DNA of 64,000 bases from Corynebacterium aquilae DSM 44791. Lineage in GTDB: Bacteria; Actinomycetota; Actinomycetes; Mycobacteriales; Mycobacteriaceae. Made by a program: the position numbers and the translations under genes. The DNA lies in the NCBI RefSeq assembly GCF_001941445.1, contig NZ_CP009245.1, positions 2,193,992 to 2,257,991 on the forward strand, in the 5' to 3' direction. Under the pieces are notes generated by a model. It was given only the letters and a program-made list of their open reading frames with translations, was not told the origin of the DNA and searched no databases. Below, piece after piece: positions 21,506 through 30,444 of the stretch (its first letter is position 1; each line of letters starts with the position of its first letter).

Positions 21506-22570
21506 TTGCGCCGTACCCGTATGCGCCTCCTGGCCACCGCCCTGACCGCCGCCCTCGCTTTGAGCGCCTGCAGCAGCAACGACGACTCCACCACCGCAGA
21601 GAGCACCGCCGCCGCAGCTAGCGCCGAGGGCACCGCCACTGAGGCCGCCGCCGACGAGAAGGGCACCCACACCGTCATCGATGCCGACGGCAACTCCGTG
21701 GAGGTTCCCAACAAGCCGCAGCGCGTGATTGCCACCGACAACACTGTCTTCCGCACCATCCACGACTGGGGTGTGAAGCTGGTGGCTGCACCGCAGGGCG
21801 TCATCGCCTCCACCAGCCCCTACAAGACTGATTCCTCCATCAACAACATCGGCAACCACCGTGAGCCGAACATGGAGGTCTTCGTTGCCGAGGATCCCGA
21901 CCTCGTGCTCACCGGCTACCGCTTCGGCAAGTACCTGGATGAAATCAAGCAGCTGGTTCCGAACGCTGCGGTCGTGAACACCGACATCCGCAGCGGCTTC
22001 GGCGGCGACGATGTGCCTCTGGACGAGAAGCTGCGTAAGCAGACCGTCATGCTCGGCGAGGCCCTGGACAAGCAGAAGGAAGCCGACAAGCTGGTCAAGG
22101 ACTTCAACGCCGCCATCGAGCGCGCCCAGAAGGCCTACAACAAGGACGAGACCGTCATGGGTCTGCTGACCTCCGGCGGCGACATCAACTACGCCGCACC
22201 CCACGTGGGTCGCTCCGTCGGCCCGGTCTTCGACATCGTCGGCCTAACCCCGGCTCTCGAGGTTGAAAACGCCTCCAAGGAGCACACCGGCGACGACATC
22301 TCCGTCGAGGCCATCGCCCAGGCTAACCCCGACTGGATCATCGTTCTCGACCGCGACGCTGCTGTGGCCGCCGACAAGCCGGAGTACAAGTCCGCCGCTG
22401 ACCTGATTGCCAACTCTGAGGCACTGCAGTCCGTGCCCGCAGTCAAGAACGGCAACATCATCGTTCTGGAGCCGGACTTCTACCAGACCGAGGACATTCA
22501 GGCCTACACCAAGCTGCTCAACCAGATGGCTGAAGCCATGGAGAACGCCTCCAAGAACACTGGCGCCTAA
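21506..22570 (+). CDS. Siderophore ABC transporter substrate-binding lipoprotein (catecholate type)
   Basis: 354 residues. The start is TTG at 21506, supported by AAGGAG 7 nt upstream; an internal ATG at 21521 has no such site. The signal peptide ends at lipobox LSAC. A TroA/FecB-type fold is indicated by VEVPNKPQRVIATD and AEDPDLVLTGYRF in the first lobe and QANPDWIIVLDRD in the second. It resembles the CeuE/FatB/YclQ class that binds iron-catecholate siderophores. Codon use is strongly C-ending, as in highly expressed genes, unlike the permeases that follow. The gap of about 200 bp to the permease contains a GGCCAC/GTGGCC hairpin (22626-22644), a usual way to lower downstream expression. 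Confidence 0.88.
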   Translation: MRRTRMRLLATALTAALALSACSSNDDSTTAESTAAAASAEGTATEAAADEKGTHTVIDADGNSVEVPNKPQRVIATDNTVFRTIHDWGVKLVAAPQGVIASTSPYKTDSSINNIGNHREPNMEVFVAEDPDLVLTGYRFGKYLDEIKQLVPNAAVVNTDIRSGFGGDDVPLDEKLRKQTVMLGEALDKQKEADKLVKDFNAAIERAQKAYNKDETVMGLLTSGGDINYAAPHVGRSVGPVFDIVGLTPALEVENASKEHTGDDISVEAIAQANPDWIIVLDRDAAVAADKPEYKSAADLIANSEALQSVPAVKNGNIIVLEPDFYQTEDIQAYTKLLNQMAEAMENASKNTGA

Positions 22571-22625
22571 CTTATAGCCTGCGTTCTTTCGCTGTTTTTC
22601 TTCAGCGCACCGCCCGACGACGGCC

Positions 22626-22644
22626 GGCCACCGCTAGCGTGGCC
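22626..22644 (+). other. Intercistronic hairpin in the siderophore operon
   Basis: GGCCAC-N7-GTGGCC, without a U-run, lies between the binding-protein and permease genes. It probably stabilises the upstream mRNA or attenuates read-through. Confidence 0.4.
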
Positions 22645-22774
22645 GCCTCGCCGGGCTTTCGCATGACGCGTCTTTTATCAGTGCTCACATAACCTCTCAC
22701 CCACCCCGCCCAGCGCACCCGCGCACACCCGCGTGTGGCGCGTTGTAGGCCCCAAGCCAACGCGAAAGACTCCC

Positions 22775-23719
22775 ATGTTTCGACTCCGCTATATTGCGGC
22801 GTTTTTGTTAACAGTCGGCCTGATTGTGGCTTCGCTGTTTGTTGGTGTTTATGACATCACCGGCACTGACGATGGGTGGCGCATGTTTGCGATTACTCGC
22901 ATTCCGCGCACCATTGCTCTTGTTCTTGCCGGGGCATCGATGGCGATGTCCGGTTTGGTGATGCAGTTGCTGACCCAGAACAAATTCGTCGAACCTTCCA
23001 CCACCGGCACCACTGAGTGGGCGGGCTTGGGCCTGCTGCTGGTGATGATTTTCTACCCAAATGCCAGCTTGACCGAGAAAATGATCGGCGCGATTGTTGC
23101 GTCTTTTGTGGGCACGATGGTGTTTTTCATGTTTTTGCGCCGTATCACGCTCAAGTCGAGTCTGATTGTTCCGATTGTGGGCATCATGCTCGGCGCGGTG
23201 GTGTCGGCGATTTCGACCTATGTCGCGCTGAAGACCAACATGTTGCAAAACCTCGGCATTTGGTTTGCGGGTAACTTCACCTCGGTGGTGCGGGGTAATT
23301 ACGAGCTGTTGTGGATCGTGGCCGTGATGAGTGTGTTGGTGTTTGTGGTGGCGGATCGTTTCACCGTGGCTGGTTTGGGCGAGGACATCGCCACCAATGT
23401 TGGTTTGAATTATCACCGCATCGTGCTCATTGGTGTCGCCATGATCAGTGTGGTCACGGGGGTGACCACGGTGGTGATTGGTTCGCTGCCTTTCTTGGGG
23501 CTGATTGTGCCGAATATTGTGTCGCTGTTTCGGGGCGATAATTTGCGCAGTAATCTGCCGTGGGTGTTCTTGTTGGGTATTTGGGTGTTGATGGTGTGTG
23601 ATTTGATTTCTCGCACGATCATTGCCCCGTTTGAGGTGCCAGTGTCGCTGATTTTGGGCGTGCTGGGTGCCGCGGTGTTCATTTTCCTGATTTTGAAGGG
23701 ACGAAAGAATGCTGCCTAA
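22775..23719 (+). CDS. Siderophore ABC transporter permease (FecCD family), first
   Basis: 314 residues from the ATG at 22775; a GTG at 22733 adds residues without similarity. It has about nine or ten hydrophobic helices. RIPRTIALVLAGASMAMSGLVMQ near the start (split motif) is the FecCD hallmark, and the cytoplasmic coupling segment VIGSLPFLGLIVPNIVSL follows later. It is closest to the YclN/CeuB/FatD subgroup that pairs with catecholate binding proteins. It forms the heterodimeric channel with the next gene, whose start overlaps this stop by 11 bp, indicating translational coupling. Codon use is G/T-ending. Confidence 0.88.
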   Translation: MFRLRYIAAFLLTVGLIVASLFVGVYDITGTDDGWRMFAITRIPRTIALVLAGASMAMSGLVMQLLTQNKFVEPSTTGTTEWAGLGLLLVMIFYPNASLTEKMIGAIVASFVGTMVFFMFLRRITLKSSLIVPIVGIMLGAVVSAISTYVALKTNMLQNLGIWFAGNFTSVVRGNYELLWIVAVMSVLVFVVADRFTVAGLGEDIATNVGLNYHRIVLIGVAMISVVTGVTTVVIGSLPFLGLIVPNIVSLFRGDNLRSNLPWVFLLGIWVLMVCDLISRTIIAPFEVPVSLILGVLGAAVFIFLILKGRKNAA

Positions 23720-24731
23720 ACGTTCCTCGGGTTCTTCGACGACGACTTTTGCTTCTCCCCGGGCGCGCCGCTTGTGGTGGTTGACGTTTGCCGGGTTGCT
23801 GATTGCCGCGGTGGGCTTCACTTTTGGTTTACTCAGCTGGAATAACCCTTTGCCTTTTGGCAGTGATGGGTATTGGCGCATCGCGAAGATGCGGTCGACG
23901 GCAATTGTGGTGATGCTGCTGGTTGCTATCTGTCAGGGTTATGCGACTGTGGCGTTTCAGACGGTGACGAACAATCGCATCATTACTCCATCAATCATGG
24001 GTTTTGAGGCGTTGTATGTGGCGTTGCATACGGCGAGTGTCTTTTTCTTGGGTGCTGCCGGTGTGACCGCTTTGCAGGGCGACGGGGCGTTTTTGTTGCA
24101 GGTTGTGTTGATGGTTGGTTTTTCTGGCCTTCTGTATGCCTGGTTGCTGTCCGGCAAGTTGGGCAATCTGCATGTGATGCTGTTGGTGGGCATCGTGTTG
24201 GGTGGCGGCTTGCGATCACTGGCAAGTTTCATGCAGCGGCTGTTGACGCCGAGTGAGTTCGATATTTTGACGGCGAAGCTGTTTGGAAATATTTCCAATG
24301 CGGAGACCAGCTATCTGAAATATGTCATTCCGGTGACGCTTGTGACGGCTGTGGTGTTGCAGTTGCGGGGTCGCACGTTGAATGTGTTGGCTTTGGGCCG
24401 GGATACTGCGAACAACTTGGGTGTGCGTCATCGTCGGGAGACGATTGTGACGCTGTTTTTGGTGTCGTTGGCGATGGCGATGACGACGTCGCTGGTGGGG
24501 CCGATGACGTTTTTGGGGTTTTTGATGGCGACGTTGGCGTATCAGCTGTGCGATACCTATGACCATCGCTTCTTGCTGCCGATGTCGGTGCTGATTGGCT
24601 ATGTCATTTTGGTGGGGTCGTATTTCCTCATGCGCAATGTTTTTTATGCGGAGGGCGCCGTCACGATCATCATCGAGCTCATCGGTGGTACCACCTTCCT
24701 TATTTTTATTATGCGAAAGGGACGCTTGTGA
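23709..24731 (+). CDS. Siderophore ABC transporter permease (FecCD family), second
   Basis: 340 residues. The start overlaps the previous permease and has an AAGGGA site upstream. It has multiple transmembrane helices. RSTAIVVMLLVAICQGYATV carries the subgroup-typical N-terminal segment, and the coupling segment is SLVGPMTFLGFLMATLAYQL. It resembles YclO/CeuC/FatC. It completes the inner-membrane channel. The ATPase gene begins within its stop (GTGA overlap), so all three are co-translated. The importer as a whole is predicted to bring a ferric catecholate siderophore into the cytoplasm. Confidence 0.88.
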   Translation: MLPKRSSGSSTTTFASPRARRLWWLTFAGLLIAAVGFTFGLLSWNNPLPFGSDGYWRIAKMRSTAIVVMLLVAICQGYATVAFQTVTNNRIITPSIMGFEALYVALHTASVFFLGAAGVTALQGDGAFLLQVVLMVGFSGLLYAWLLSGKLGNLHVMLLVGIVLGGGLRSLASFMQRLLTPSEFDILTAKLFGNISNAETSYLKYVIPVTLVTAVVLQLRGRTLNVLALGRDTANNLGVRHRRETIVTLFLVSLAMAMTTSLVGPMTFLGFLMATLAYQLCDTYDHRFLLPMSVLIGYVILVGSYFLMRNVFYAEGAVTIIIELIGGTTFLIFIMRKGRL

Positions 24732-25483
24732 TTCGTTTGAACAACGTCGTAAAGAAGTACTCCGAGGACACGGCGATTGGTCCGATTACGTTGGATATTC
24801 CACGCGGTGGGATTACTGCTTTGGTGGGCCCCAATGGTGCGGGTAAGTCGACGGTGTTGACGATGATGGGTCGGCTGCTGACCCCGGATGAGGGCACGAT
24901 CACTGTTGGTGGTTTGGATGTGGCTTCTACGCCGAGTGGGCAGTTGGCAAAGACGGTGTCGATTTTGCGGCAGGAAAATCATTTTGTGACGCGGTTGACG
25001 GTGCGCCAGCTGGTCGGTTTTGGCCGTTTTCCGTATACGCAGGGCCGGTTGACGGTGGCTGATGAGAAATACATTGACGATGCCATCGAGTTTTTGGGAC
25101 TCGGTGAGCTGCAGCATCGTTTTTTGGATCAGTTGTCTGGTGGCCAGCGGCAGCGGGCGTATGTGGCGATGGTGTTGGCTCAGGATACGGACTACATCTT
25201 GTTGGATGAGCCGTTGAATAACTTGGATATGCAGCATTCGGTGCAGATGATGCGGCAGTTGCGGCGGGCGGCGGATGAGTTGGGTACCACGGTGGTGATT
25301 GTGGTGCACGATATTAATTTCGCATCTCACTATGCTGACCATATTTGTTGCATGAATAAGGGTCAGGTGACGGAGTTTGGTACCCCGGCTGAGATCATGA
25401 ATGTTGAGACGTTGACGCGGGTGTTTCATACCCCGGTGCGGGTGCATGAGACGCAGGAGGGTTTGTTGGCCTCGTATTTCTAG
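24728..25483 (+). CDS. Siderophore ABC transporter ATP-binding protein
   Basis: 251 residues, GTG start overlapping the permease stop. Walker A GPNGAGKST, signature LSGGQRQRAYVAMVLAQD, Walker B ILLDEPLNNLDM and the H-loop VHDINFAS are all intact. The family is FepC/YclP. It powers the two upstream permeases. It is the last gene of the importer, followed at 20 bp by a hairpin. Unusually for the fold, the Walker B is followed by LNN rather than TNH/TSA, which is common in the YclP/CeuD subgroup. Confidence 0.92.
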   Translation: MIRLNNVVKKYSEDTAIGPITLDIPRGGITALVGPNGAGKSTVLTMMGRLLTPDEGTITVGGLDVASTPSGQLAKTVSILRQENHFVTRLTVRQLVGFGRFPYTQGRLTVADEKYIDDAIEFLGLGELQHRFLDQLSGGQRQRAYVAMVLAQDTDYILLDEPLNNLDMQHSVQMMRQLRRAADELGTTVVIVVHDINFASHYADHICCMNKGQVTEFGTPAEIMNVETLTRVFHTPVRVHETQEGLLASYF

Positions 25484-25502
25484 GCCCCGTTTGATGCGAA
25501 CT

Positions 25503-25527
25503 GCCCCGCAACCATAGGTTGCGGGGC
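25503..25527. terminator. Hairpin between importer ATPase and mscS-like gene
   Basis: GCCCCGCAACC pairs with GGTTGCGGGGC over a 3-nt loop between two convergent genes. There is no strong U-run on either side. Confidence 0.65.
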
Positions 25528-25542
25528 GGTGGTGTGTGGTGG

Positions 25543-26370
25543 TTAGTTTTGGGGATGGGGGATGCCGACGCCGTGGGGGTAGGCGGTGGCGACTTGGGCG
25601 TCTTTGAGTGCGGGGATGATGCGGGCGAGCATTTCGCGTTTCATTTTCCACTGTTGGCCGGGGTGGGTGGGGACGTGTACCCGGATGACCATGTGGTCGG
25701 TTTCGACTTGGGTGACCCCGTCGACGACTGGTTCGCCGGCGACGAGGTGTTTAAGTTCCTCGTCGTTGGCGGCAAGGGTGGCGGCGTGCCCGATGGCGGC
25801 GAGGGCGTCTTCGACGGTGTTGGACAGGCCCACAGGCACGTCGACGCGGGCGTTGACGATTTCTTGGGTGGCGTTGCCGACCTCTGTTACTTGGCCGTTG
25901 CGGATGTACCAGCGGGTGCCGTCGATGTCGCGGATGGTGGTCAGGCGCAGGGTGACGGCTTCCACTTCGCCGGTGACATCACCAATGGTGACGGTGTCAC
26001 CGACGCCGTATTGGTCTTCGATGAGCATGAAAATACCGGTGAGGAAGTCTTTGACGAGGGATTGTGCGCCGAATCCGAGGGCGACGCCGGCAACCCCGGC
26101 GGAGGCAATCAGTGGGGCGACGTTAATGCCGACGGTGGACAGGATGGTCATACCCGCCCAGGTCCACACCACAATGGCAACGGCGGATTTTCCGACACCG
26201 GAGAGGGTTTGTAGGCGGGCTTTTTGGCGGGTGCCGTCACCGCGGGCTGCACGCCGGCACAGGGTGGCCACTATCTGTCTGAAGACGATGTGCCCGATGA
26301 GGGCAAGCAGCAGGATGATGGCGATTTTGAGGGGTTTGTCAGCAAGGTGTTCAACGGTGAGTAGTTTCAC
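25543..26370 (-). CDS. Small-conductance mechanosensitive channel (MscS family)
   Basis: 275 residues from the GTG at 26370, chosen because TAGCCT lies 8 nt upstream and an alternative TTG at 26379 falls directly on that -10. It has three predicted membrane helices. The pore helix SAGVAGVALGFGAQSLVKDFLTG (split here) is the MscS hallmark with the Gly/Ala packing pattern, followed by the beta domain (IEDQYGVGDTVTIGDVTGEVE). It opens under membrane tension to release solutes after osmotic downshift. It is shorter than C. glutamicum MscCG (no long C-terminal extension), so it is a minimal family member. It converges on the siderophore importer and shows no functional link with it. Confidence 0.9.
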   Translation of the reverse strand: MKLLTVEHLADKPLKIAIILLLALIGHIVFRQIVATLCRRAARGDGTRQKARLQTLSGVGKSAVAIVVWTWAGMTILSTVGINVAPLIASAGVAGVALGFGAQSLVKDFLTGIFMLIEDQYGVGDTVTIGDVTGEVEAVTLRLTTIRDIDGTRWYIRNGQVTEVGNATQEIVNARVDVPVGLSNTVEDALAAIGHAATLAANDEELKHLVAGEPVVDGVTQVETDHMVIRVHVPTHPGQQWKMKREMLARIIPALKDAQVATAYPHGVGIPHPQN

Positions 26371-26648
26371 GACCGCCAAGGCTAGTGGAGTTTGGCGCCA
26401 AACTTAAAAAGGGTGCCGAAAAGGGGCGCGTGCCGGTCGTTTTCAGCCTGCGCGGTGGGTTTTGTGGTGGGGTGGGGTCGCCAGGGCGCCCCGCGATTGC
26501 CCCCATCCCACCCCACCTTCCTCGTGAAGCAGACCACAAAAGCCACATAACCGGGCACCCTGCGCCGAAAAACACGGGGGCAAAAACGGGGGTAAGCGGG
26601 GCGGGAGCAATTCCTGAAAAGAAATCCTCTCGGGATACCCTAAGCGCC
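26371..26648. other. Divergent promoter region of mscS-like and permease genes
   Basis: About 280 bp. TACCCT 7 nt before the ATG at 26649 is the likely -10 of the downstream permease, and TAGCCT on the minus strand that of the channel gene. Nothing else was recognised. Confidence 0.5.
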
Positions 26649-28040
26649 ATGAACGCTGTACTTATAGCTGTGCTGGTGATGCTGATCCTGTCAGTGTCCC
26701 GCATCCACGTCGTCCTCGCACTGTTCATCGGTGCCCTCGTTGGCGGCATGCTTGGCGGACTCGGACTGGACGGCACCCTGGTGGCCTTCCAGGACGGTTT
26801 GTCAGGCGGCGCCAAAATTGCCTTCTCCTATGCGCTGCTTGGTGCCTTCGCCATGGCAGTTGCCGGGTCGGGTCTTCCACAATTGCTAGCTAACTGGCTG
26901 ATTGGCCGGATCGGGGTTGAAAGCGATAGCGCTAAAAAGACCACCGAGACGGCGGTGAAGTTCACCATCATTGGTGGTTTGCTCGCCATGGCAATCATGA
27001 GCCAGAACGTCATCCCGGTTCACATTGCTTTCATTCCGCTGATCGTGCCGCCGCTGCTGGTGGTCATGAATAAGTTGCAGCTCGACCGTCGCCTGGTGAC
27101 CTGTGTAATCACCTTCGGTCTGGTCACCACTTACATGTTCGTCCCGATCGGTTTCGGTTCGATCTATCTCAATGAGATTTTGCTCGGCAACATCGAAAGC
27201 GCCGGCCTGAACGTTGATGGCATTAGTGTGATGCACGCGATGGGCATTCCCGCCCTGGGCATGTTTGCCGGTTTGCTGATCGCGGTGTTTATTTCCTACC
27301 GCAAGCCGCGTGTGTACGCCGATCTTCCGATCGAGGGCAGCCAAACCCCGAAGGGTGCTGCCGGTGCGCTGAGCGAACTCGACCCCCAGGATGAGCCGGT
27401 CAGCCGCTACCGCGTCATCGTCGCGCTGGTCGCCATCGTGTTGACCTTCGCGGTGCAGTTGTGGATGCAGTCCACCGGATTTGAAGCCGACTCCTTGATG
27501 GTCGGCGCGCTGGTTGGTTTGGCCACCTTCCTGGTCACCGGTGCAGTGAAATGGGGCGAAGCCGACAACGTGTTTACCGCCGGCATGAAGATGATGGCCT
27601 TGATTGGTTTCATCATGATTTCCGCCCAGGGTTTCGCGGCCGTGATGAGCGCTACTGGCGCCATCGACCCGCTGGTGACCTCCACTGCGGAATTGTTCAA
27701 CGGCAACAAGGCCGCCGCCGCGTTCGCGATGCTGCTGGTCGGCCTCATCGTCACCATGGGTATCGGTTCCTCGTTCTCAACCCTGCCGATCATCGCCGCG
27801 ATCTATGTGCCGCTGTGTGTCTCCCTTGGGTTTAGCCCCATCGCAACCGTCGCCATCATCGGCACTGCGGGCGCTTTGGGTGACGCCGGTTCCCCGGCCT
27901 CCGACTCCACGCTGGGCCCGACCTCTGGTCTTAACGCCGATGGCCAGCACGACCACATTCGCGACTCGGTGATTCCGACCTTCCTACACTTCAACATCCC
28001 GCTGCTGATCGCGGGCTGGGCCGCAGCGATGGTGCTGTAA
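26649..28040 (+). CDS. Na+/H+ antiporter family / ion-transporter superfamily permease (YuiF-like)
   Basis: 463 residues from the ATG at 26649 (leaderless pattern, TACCCT-N7-ATG). It has about twelve hydrophobic helices. The re-entrant-type segments IMSQNVIPVHIAFIPLI and GIGSSFSTLPIIAAIYVPLC and the motif DAGSPASDSTLGPT are typical of the NhaC/YuiF group of the ion-transporter superfamily. Members are annotated as Na+/H+ antiporters, but several relatives carry amino acids or carboxylates, so the substrate is open. It is monocistronic, with a strong terminator right after it. Confidence 0.82.
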   Translation: MNAVLIAVLVMLILSVSRIHVVLALFIGALVGGMLGGLGLDGTLVAFQDGLSGGAKIAFSYALLGAFAMAVAGSGLPQLLANWLIGRIGVESDSAKKTTETAVKFTIIGGLLAMAIMSQNVIPVHIAFIPLIVPPLLVVMNKLQLDRRLVTCVITFGLVTTYMFVPIGFGSIYLNEILLGNIESAGLNVDGISVMHAMGIPALGMFAGLLIAVFISYRKPRVYADLPIEGSQTPKGAAGALSELDPQDEPVSRYRVIVALVAIVLTFAVQLWMQSTGFEADSLMVGALVGLATFLVTGAVKWGEADNVFTAGMKMMALIGFIMISAQGFAAVMSATGAIDPLVTSTAELFNGNKAAAAFAMLLVGLIVTMGIGSSFSTLPIIAAIYVPLCVSLGFSPIATVAIIGTAGALGDAGSPASDSTLGPTSGLNADGQHDHIRDSVIPTFLHFNIPLLIAGWAAAMVL

Positions 28041-28060
28041 ATTCACCTATCTTTCCATTC

Positions 28061-28100
28061 CCCGTGCCCCGGGCTACCACCCGGCGGGCACGGGTTTTTT
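28061..28100 (+). terminator. Terminator of the ion-transporter gene
   Basis: CCCGTGCCC pairs with GGGCACGGG and is followed by TTTTTT. Confidence 0.9.
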
Positions 28101-28125
28101 CTGCCCACCCCCAGTATCGCGGCCC

Positions 28126-28764
28126 CTATCCGAGCGGGGTGAGCGACAGCGGGCCACCGCTGCGTTGGTACACGCTGCCCAGCCAGGTATCGACCCGCAC
28201 CCAACTGCCCGCAGCACTAACCCGTGCAGTGGTGGCGGCCGCCGGAAGCTGCGCGCCTTCCAGCGGCAAGAACCCCAGCTGGCGGGCTGCCCACACCAGG
28301 CGCATCCCGATCTCAACGCCGTCCACCGTGAGCACCGTCTGGTTCAACAGGCTGGTGGGAACCCCCACGGACTTAACCTCCTGGGCGGCCGCCGCCCCCT
28401 GGTTGGCGAGCTCACGCAATACGCTGACCGGCACATCATCAACCCAGCTAAAGCCCTCCACTGGGGGCAATGCGCCCGGCCACAGTGCCGCACCACCCGC
28501 TGCCAGCATGGTCGGTGCCGCCTCCTCGACCGTGCTCGCTAGCTTCTCCGCCAAGGCACGCGCCGCCACCACCACCTGATCCGGCTGGGCCGAACCCTGG
28601 CACCGGCGCGCCGCAAACACCTCAAAAGGTGTGGTCACAAAGACCTCCACCGTGGGGGTGGGGGCCGGAAAATTCCGGGCCCGCACCGCGCACTGCTCAT
28701 CCAGCTTCACAGCGCGCTGCAGCATCGCCAACAGGGACTGCTTGGAATCGATCACAGTAATCAC
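28126..28764 (-). CDS. Conserved hypothetical protein
   Basis: 212 residues from a GTG (ITVIDSKQSLL) with a GGCGG-type ribosome binding site 6 nt upstream; a longer frame to 28791 lacks one. There is no signal peptide or membrane helix. It is rich in Ala/Val/Leu, with a segment VVVAARALAEKLASTVEEAAP that looks helical. I do not recognise the family; the position next to a thioesterase and near ettA resembles an actinobacterial conserved hypothetical. It is transcribed towards the ion-transporter gene. No function is assigned. Confidence 0.65.
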   Translation of the reverse strand: MITVIDSKQSLLAMLQRAVKLDEQCAVRARNFPAPTPTVEVFVTTPFEVFAARRCQGSAQPDQVVVAARALAEKLASTVEEAAPTMLAAGGAALWPGALPPVEGFSWVDDVPVSVLRELANQGAAAAQEVKSVGVPTSLLNQTVLTVDGVEIGMRLVWAARQLGFLPLEGAQLPAAATTARVSAAGSWVRVDTWLGSVYQRSGGPLSLTPLG

Positions 28765-28820
28765 GAAAATCCGCCTTTTTGTCTGCCCCACGGGCGACAG
28801 CGTCGGGTACTAATCAAATG

Positions 28821-28887
28821 AAAAAAGACCTCGCCAAGTGCAAGGCCAACCCTTGTCTAAGGGCCTGGCCTTGCACTCGATAAGGTC
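28821..28887 (-). terminator. Terminator of the thioesterase gene
   Basis: AGTGCAAGGCCA at 28837-28848 pairs with TGGCCTTGCACT at 28866-28877, with extra GACCT/AGGTC pairing outside. The U-run is the complement of AAAAAA at 28821-28826. Confidence 0.88.
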
Positions 28888-28932
28888 CATGGAAAAAGTG
28901 CTAGCTCCTGGGCCTGGCGAAACTTCGGCCAG

Positions 28933-29370
28933 CTAGTCCGCGTTGTCGCTAGTCTCATCGTTAGCCGGGGCACCCAGCTGCAACACCTTGACCTCGCTGG
29001 CGGTAATCGGACGCGGGGTGGAGGTAGCCACATCGACCGCCACCTGCACACACGTCACCACGGCGCACTCATTGCCATTGCGATCGAACACGGACTGGCG
29101 GGTGGTAAAGCTGGTGGTGCCGATACGCACAACACTCGTGGTGACCAGCACCTGGGTGGTATCCGGCAGGATCGGGCGGAGGTAATCGACCTCCATGTGC
29201 TTGACGAACACTGCAGGAACCGGCAGCCCCCGGCCGACAAACTCCTCCACGGCGAAGATGTTGCGGGCTTCCTGGGCTAGCTCGATGTAGGCCACATTGT
29301 TGATGTGACCGAAACGGTCAAAGTCAGACCATCGGACATCGACGTGAGTGGAATGTGCGCTCTCATTCAT
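28933..29370 (-). CDS. Acyl-CoA thioesterase (hotdog fold, 4-hydroxybenzoyl-CoA thioesterase type)
   Basis: 145 residues. The hotdog motif VRWSDFDRFGHINNVAYIEL carries the catalytic Asp and the long-helix start of 4HBT-type thioesterases. It hydrolyses an acyl-CoA thioester in the cytoplasm; chain preference is unknown. The start is well supported: a perfect -10 TATACT sits 8 nt before the ATG, so the mRNA is probably leaderless. It is transcribed alone and terminated by the hairpin at 28821-28887. The C-terminal tail (PANDETSDNAD) is acidic and unstructured. Confidence 0.88.
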   Translation of the reverse strand: MNESAHSTHVDVRWSDFDRFGHINNVAYIELAQEARNIFAVEEFVGRGLPVPAVFVKHMEVDYLRPILPDTTQVLVTTSVVRIGTTSFTTRQSVFDRNGNECAVVTCVQVAVDVATSTPRPITASEVKVLQLGAPANDETSDNAD

Positions 29371-29461
29371 GGTTCACCAGTATAGGACCCGGCTGCCAAA
29401 CCTTCCATCGCTGCAGGATAAGGCAAGAAAAAACACGTTTTTTAACACAAAATATTCTGCG

Positions 29462-30382
29462 TCACACACCACACCTCTCCTCCCCTACGTGGATCTGCAC
29501 CAAGATCCCCGAATGATCCGACACCGCACAGGATGAATCATCCGCAAACACCACCTCATGACTGTGCACCCCCAACCCAGCGGAGACAAAGACATAATCA
29601 ATCCGCAAGGCCTCCACATTGTCCTGCCACCCCGCAATCCGCTTATGCACGGTCGCCTCACCTAAAGTCTCATCGGCAATCAGGAAGGAATCCCGCCACA
29701 TCCCACCGGCGGTGACCAGGTCATAGCCCTCCCCGCGAACACTGGCGGCATTGTTGAAATCGCCGGCGAGCACCACCGGCGCCTGCGCCCGCAACCGCTC
29801 CAACTGGGGCAACAAATGATTCCACTCCGCCCGAAAAATAAACTCATCGGCGTCCTGGTGCGGCTGGCCTAAGGGAAAACCCTGCTCGGTGGCAGGACCA
29901 AAGGCCGGATCCCGCCACCAGGAAAAGTGCCCCGAGACCACCCACACCTCCCGGCCAGCCACACCAGCATCCACCCTGGCTGCCACGCTCATCCGGCGGC
30001 GCACATTGTCGTAGTCGTAAACAGTGGAATGCGGCAGCGCAACCACCTCAGCAATCGGCCGCCGCGACAACACCGCCACCCCCTCGTCGTACTTGTCGAA
30101 ACCGATATGGGCGTCCACCCACGCCCACTGCCAACAGGACTGCGAAAGCTCTTTGAGAAAACGTCGCAACACCAGGGCGTAGTTATCGGCCCGCACCTCC
30201 CGGCGCGTCCCCCCAACAAACCCCTCGGCGGCAGTGGTTTTCGGGGCGCGGCGCAGCTGGTTGACCTCCTGCAGGGCCACCACGTCAACGTCCCGGTCGA
30301 CAATGAACTCGGCCAGCCGGGCAATCTTGTCTACTTGCTCGGATTCCAGCCAGGCGTGGGCGTTGAGGGTGAGAAGTTTCAT
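29462..30382 (-). CDS. Endonuclease/exonuclease/phosphatase family protein
   Basis: 306 residues from the ATG at 30382, where TAGGAT lies 7 nt upstream; another ATG at 30391 would fall inside that spacer. DNase I-like fold motifs are in order: TLNAH, VALQEVN, the catalytic His in VVSGHFSWW, LAGDFNN, and the final SDHSGILV. The metal-dependent phosphoesterase superfamily includes DNases, sphingomyelinases and inositol phosphatases. With no signal peptide it is cytoplasmic. The substrate cannot be read from these motifs. It is monocistronic between the thioesterase and PrsW genes. Confidence 0.85.
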   Translation of the reverse strand: MKLLTLNAHAWLESEQVDKIARLAEFIVDRDVDVVALQEVNQLRRAPKTTAAEGFVGGTRREVRADNYALVLRRFLKELSQSCWQWAWVDAHIGFDKYDEGVAVLSRRPIAEVVALPHSTVYDYDNVRRRMSVAARVDAGVAGREVWVVSGHFSWWRDPAFGPATEQGFPLGQPHQDADEFIFRAEWNHLLPQLERLRAQAPVVLAGDFNNAASVRGEGYDLVTAGGMWRDSFLIADETLGEATVHKRIAGWQDNVEALRIDYVFVSAGLGVHSHEVVFADDSSCAVSDHSGILVQIHVGEERCGV

Positions 30383-30444
30383 GGGTTCCATCCTAGGAAA
30401 ATCCCACCCTCACCTACCGCACCGCCCACAGGGCTGCGTGGGGG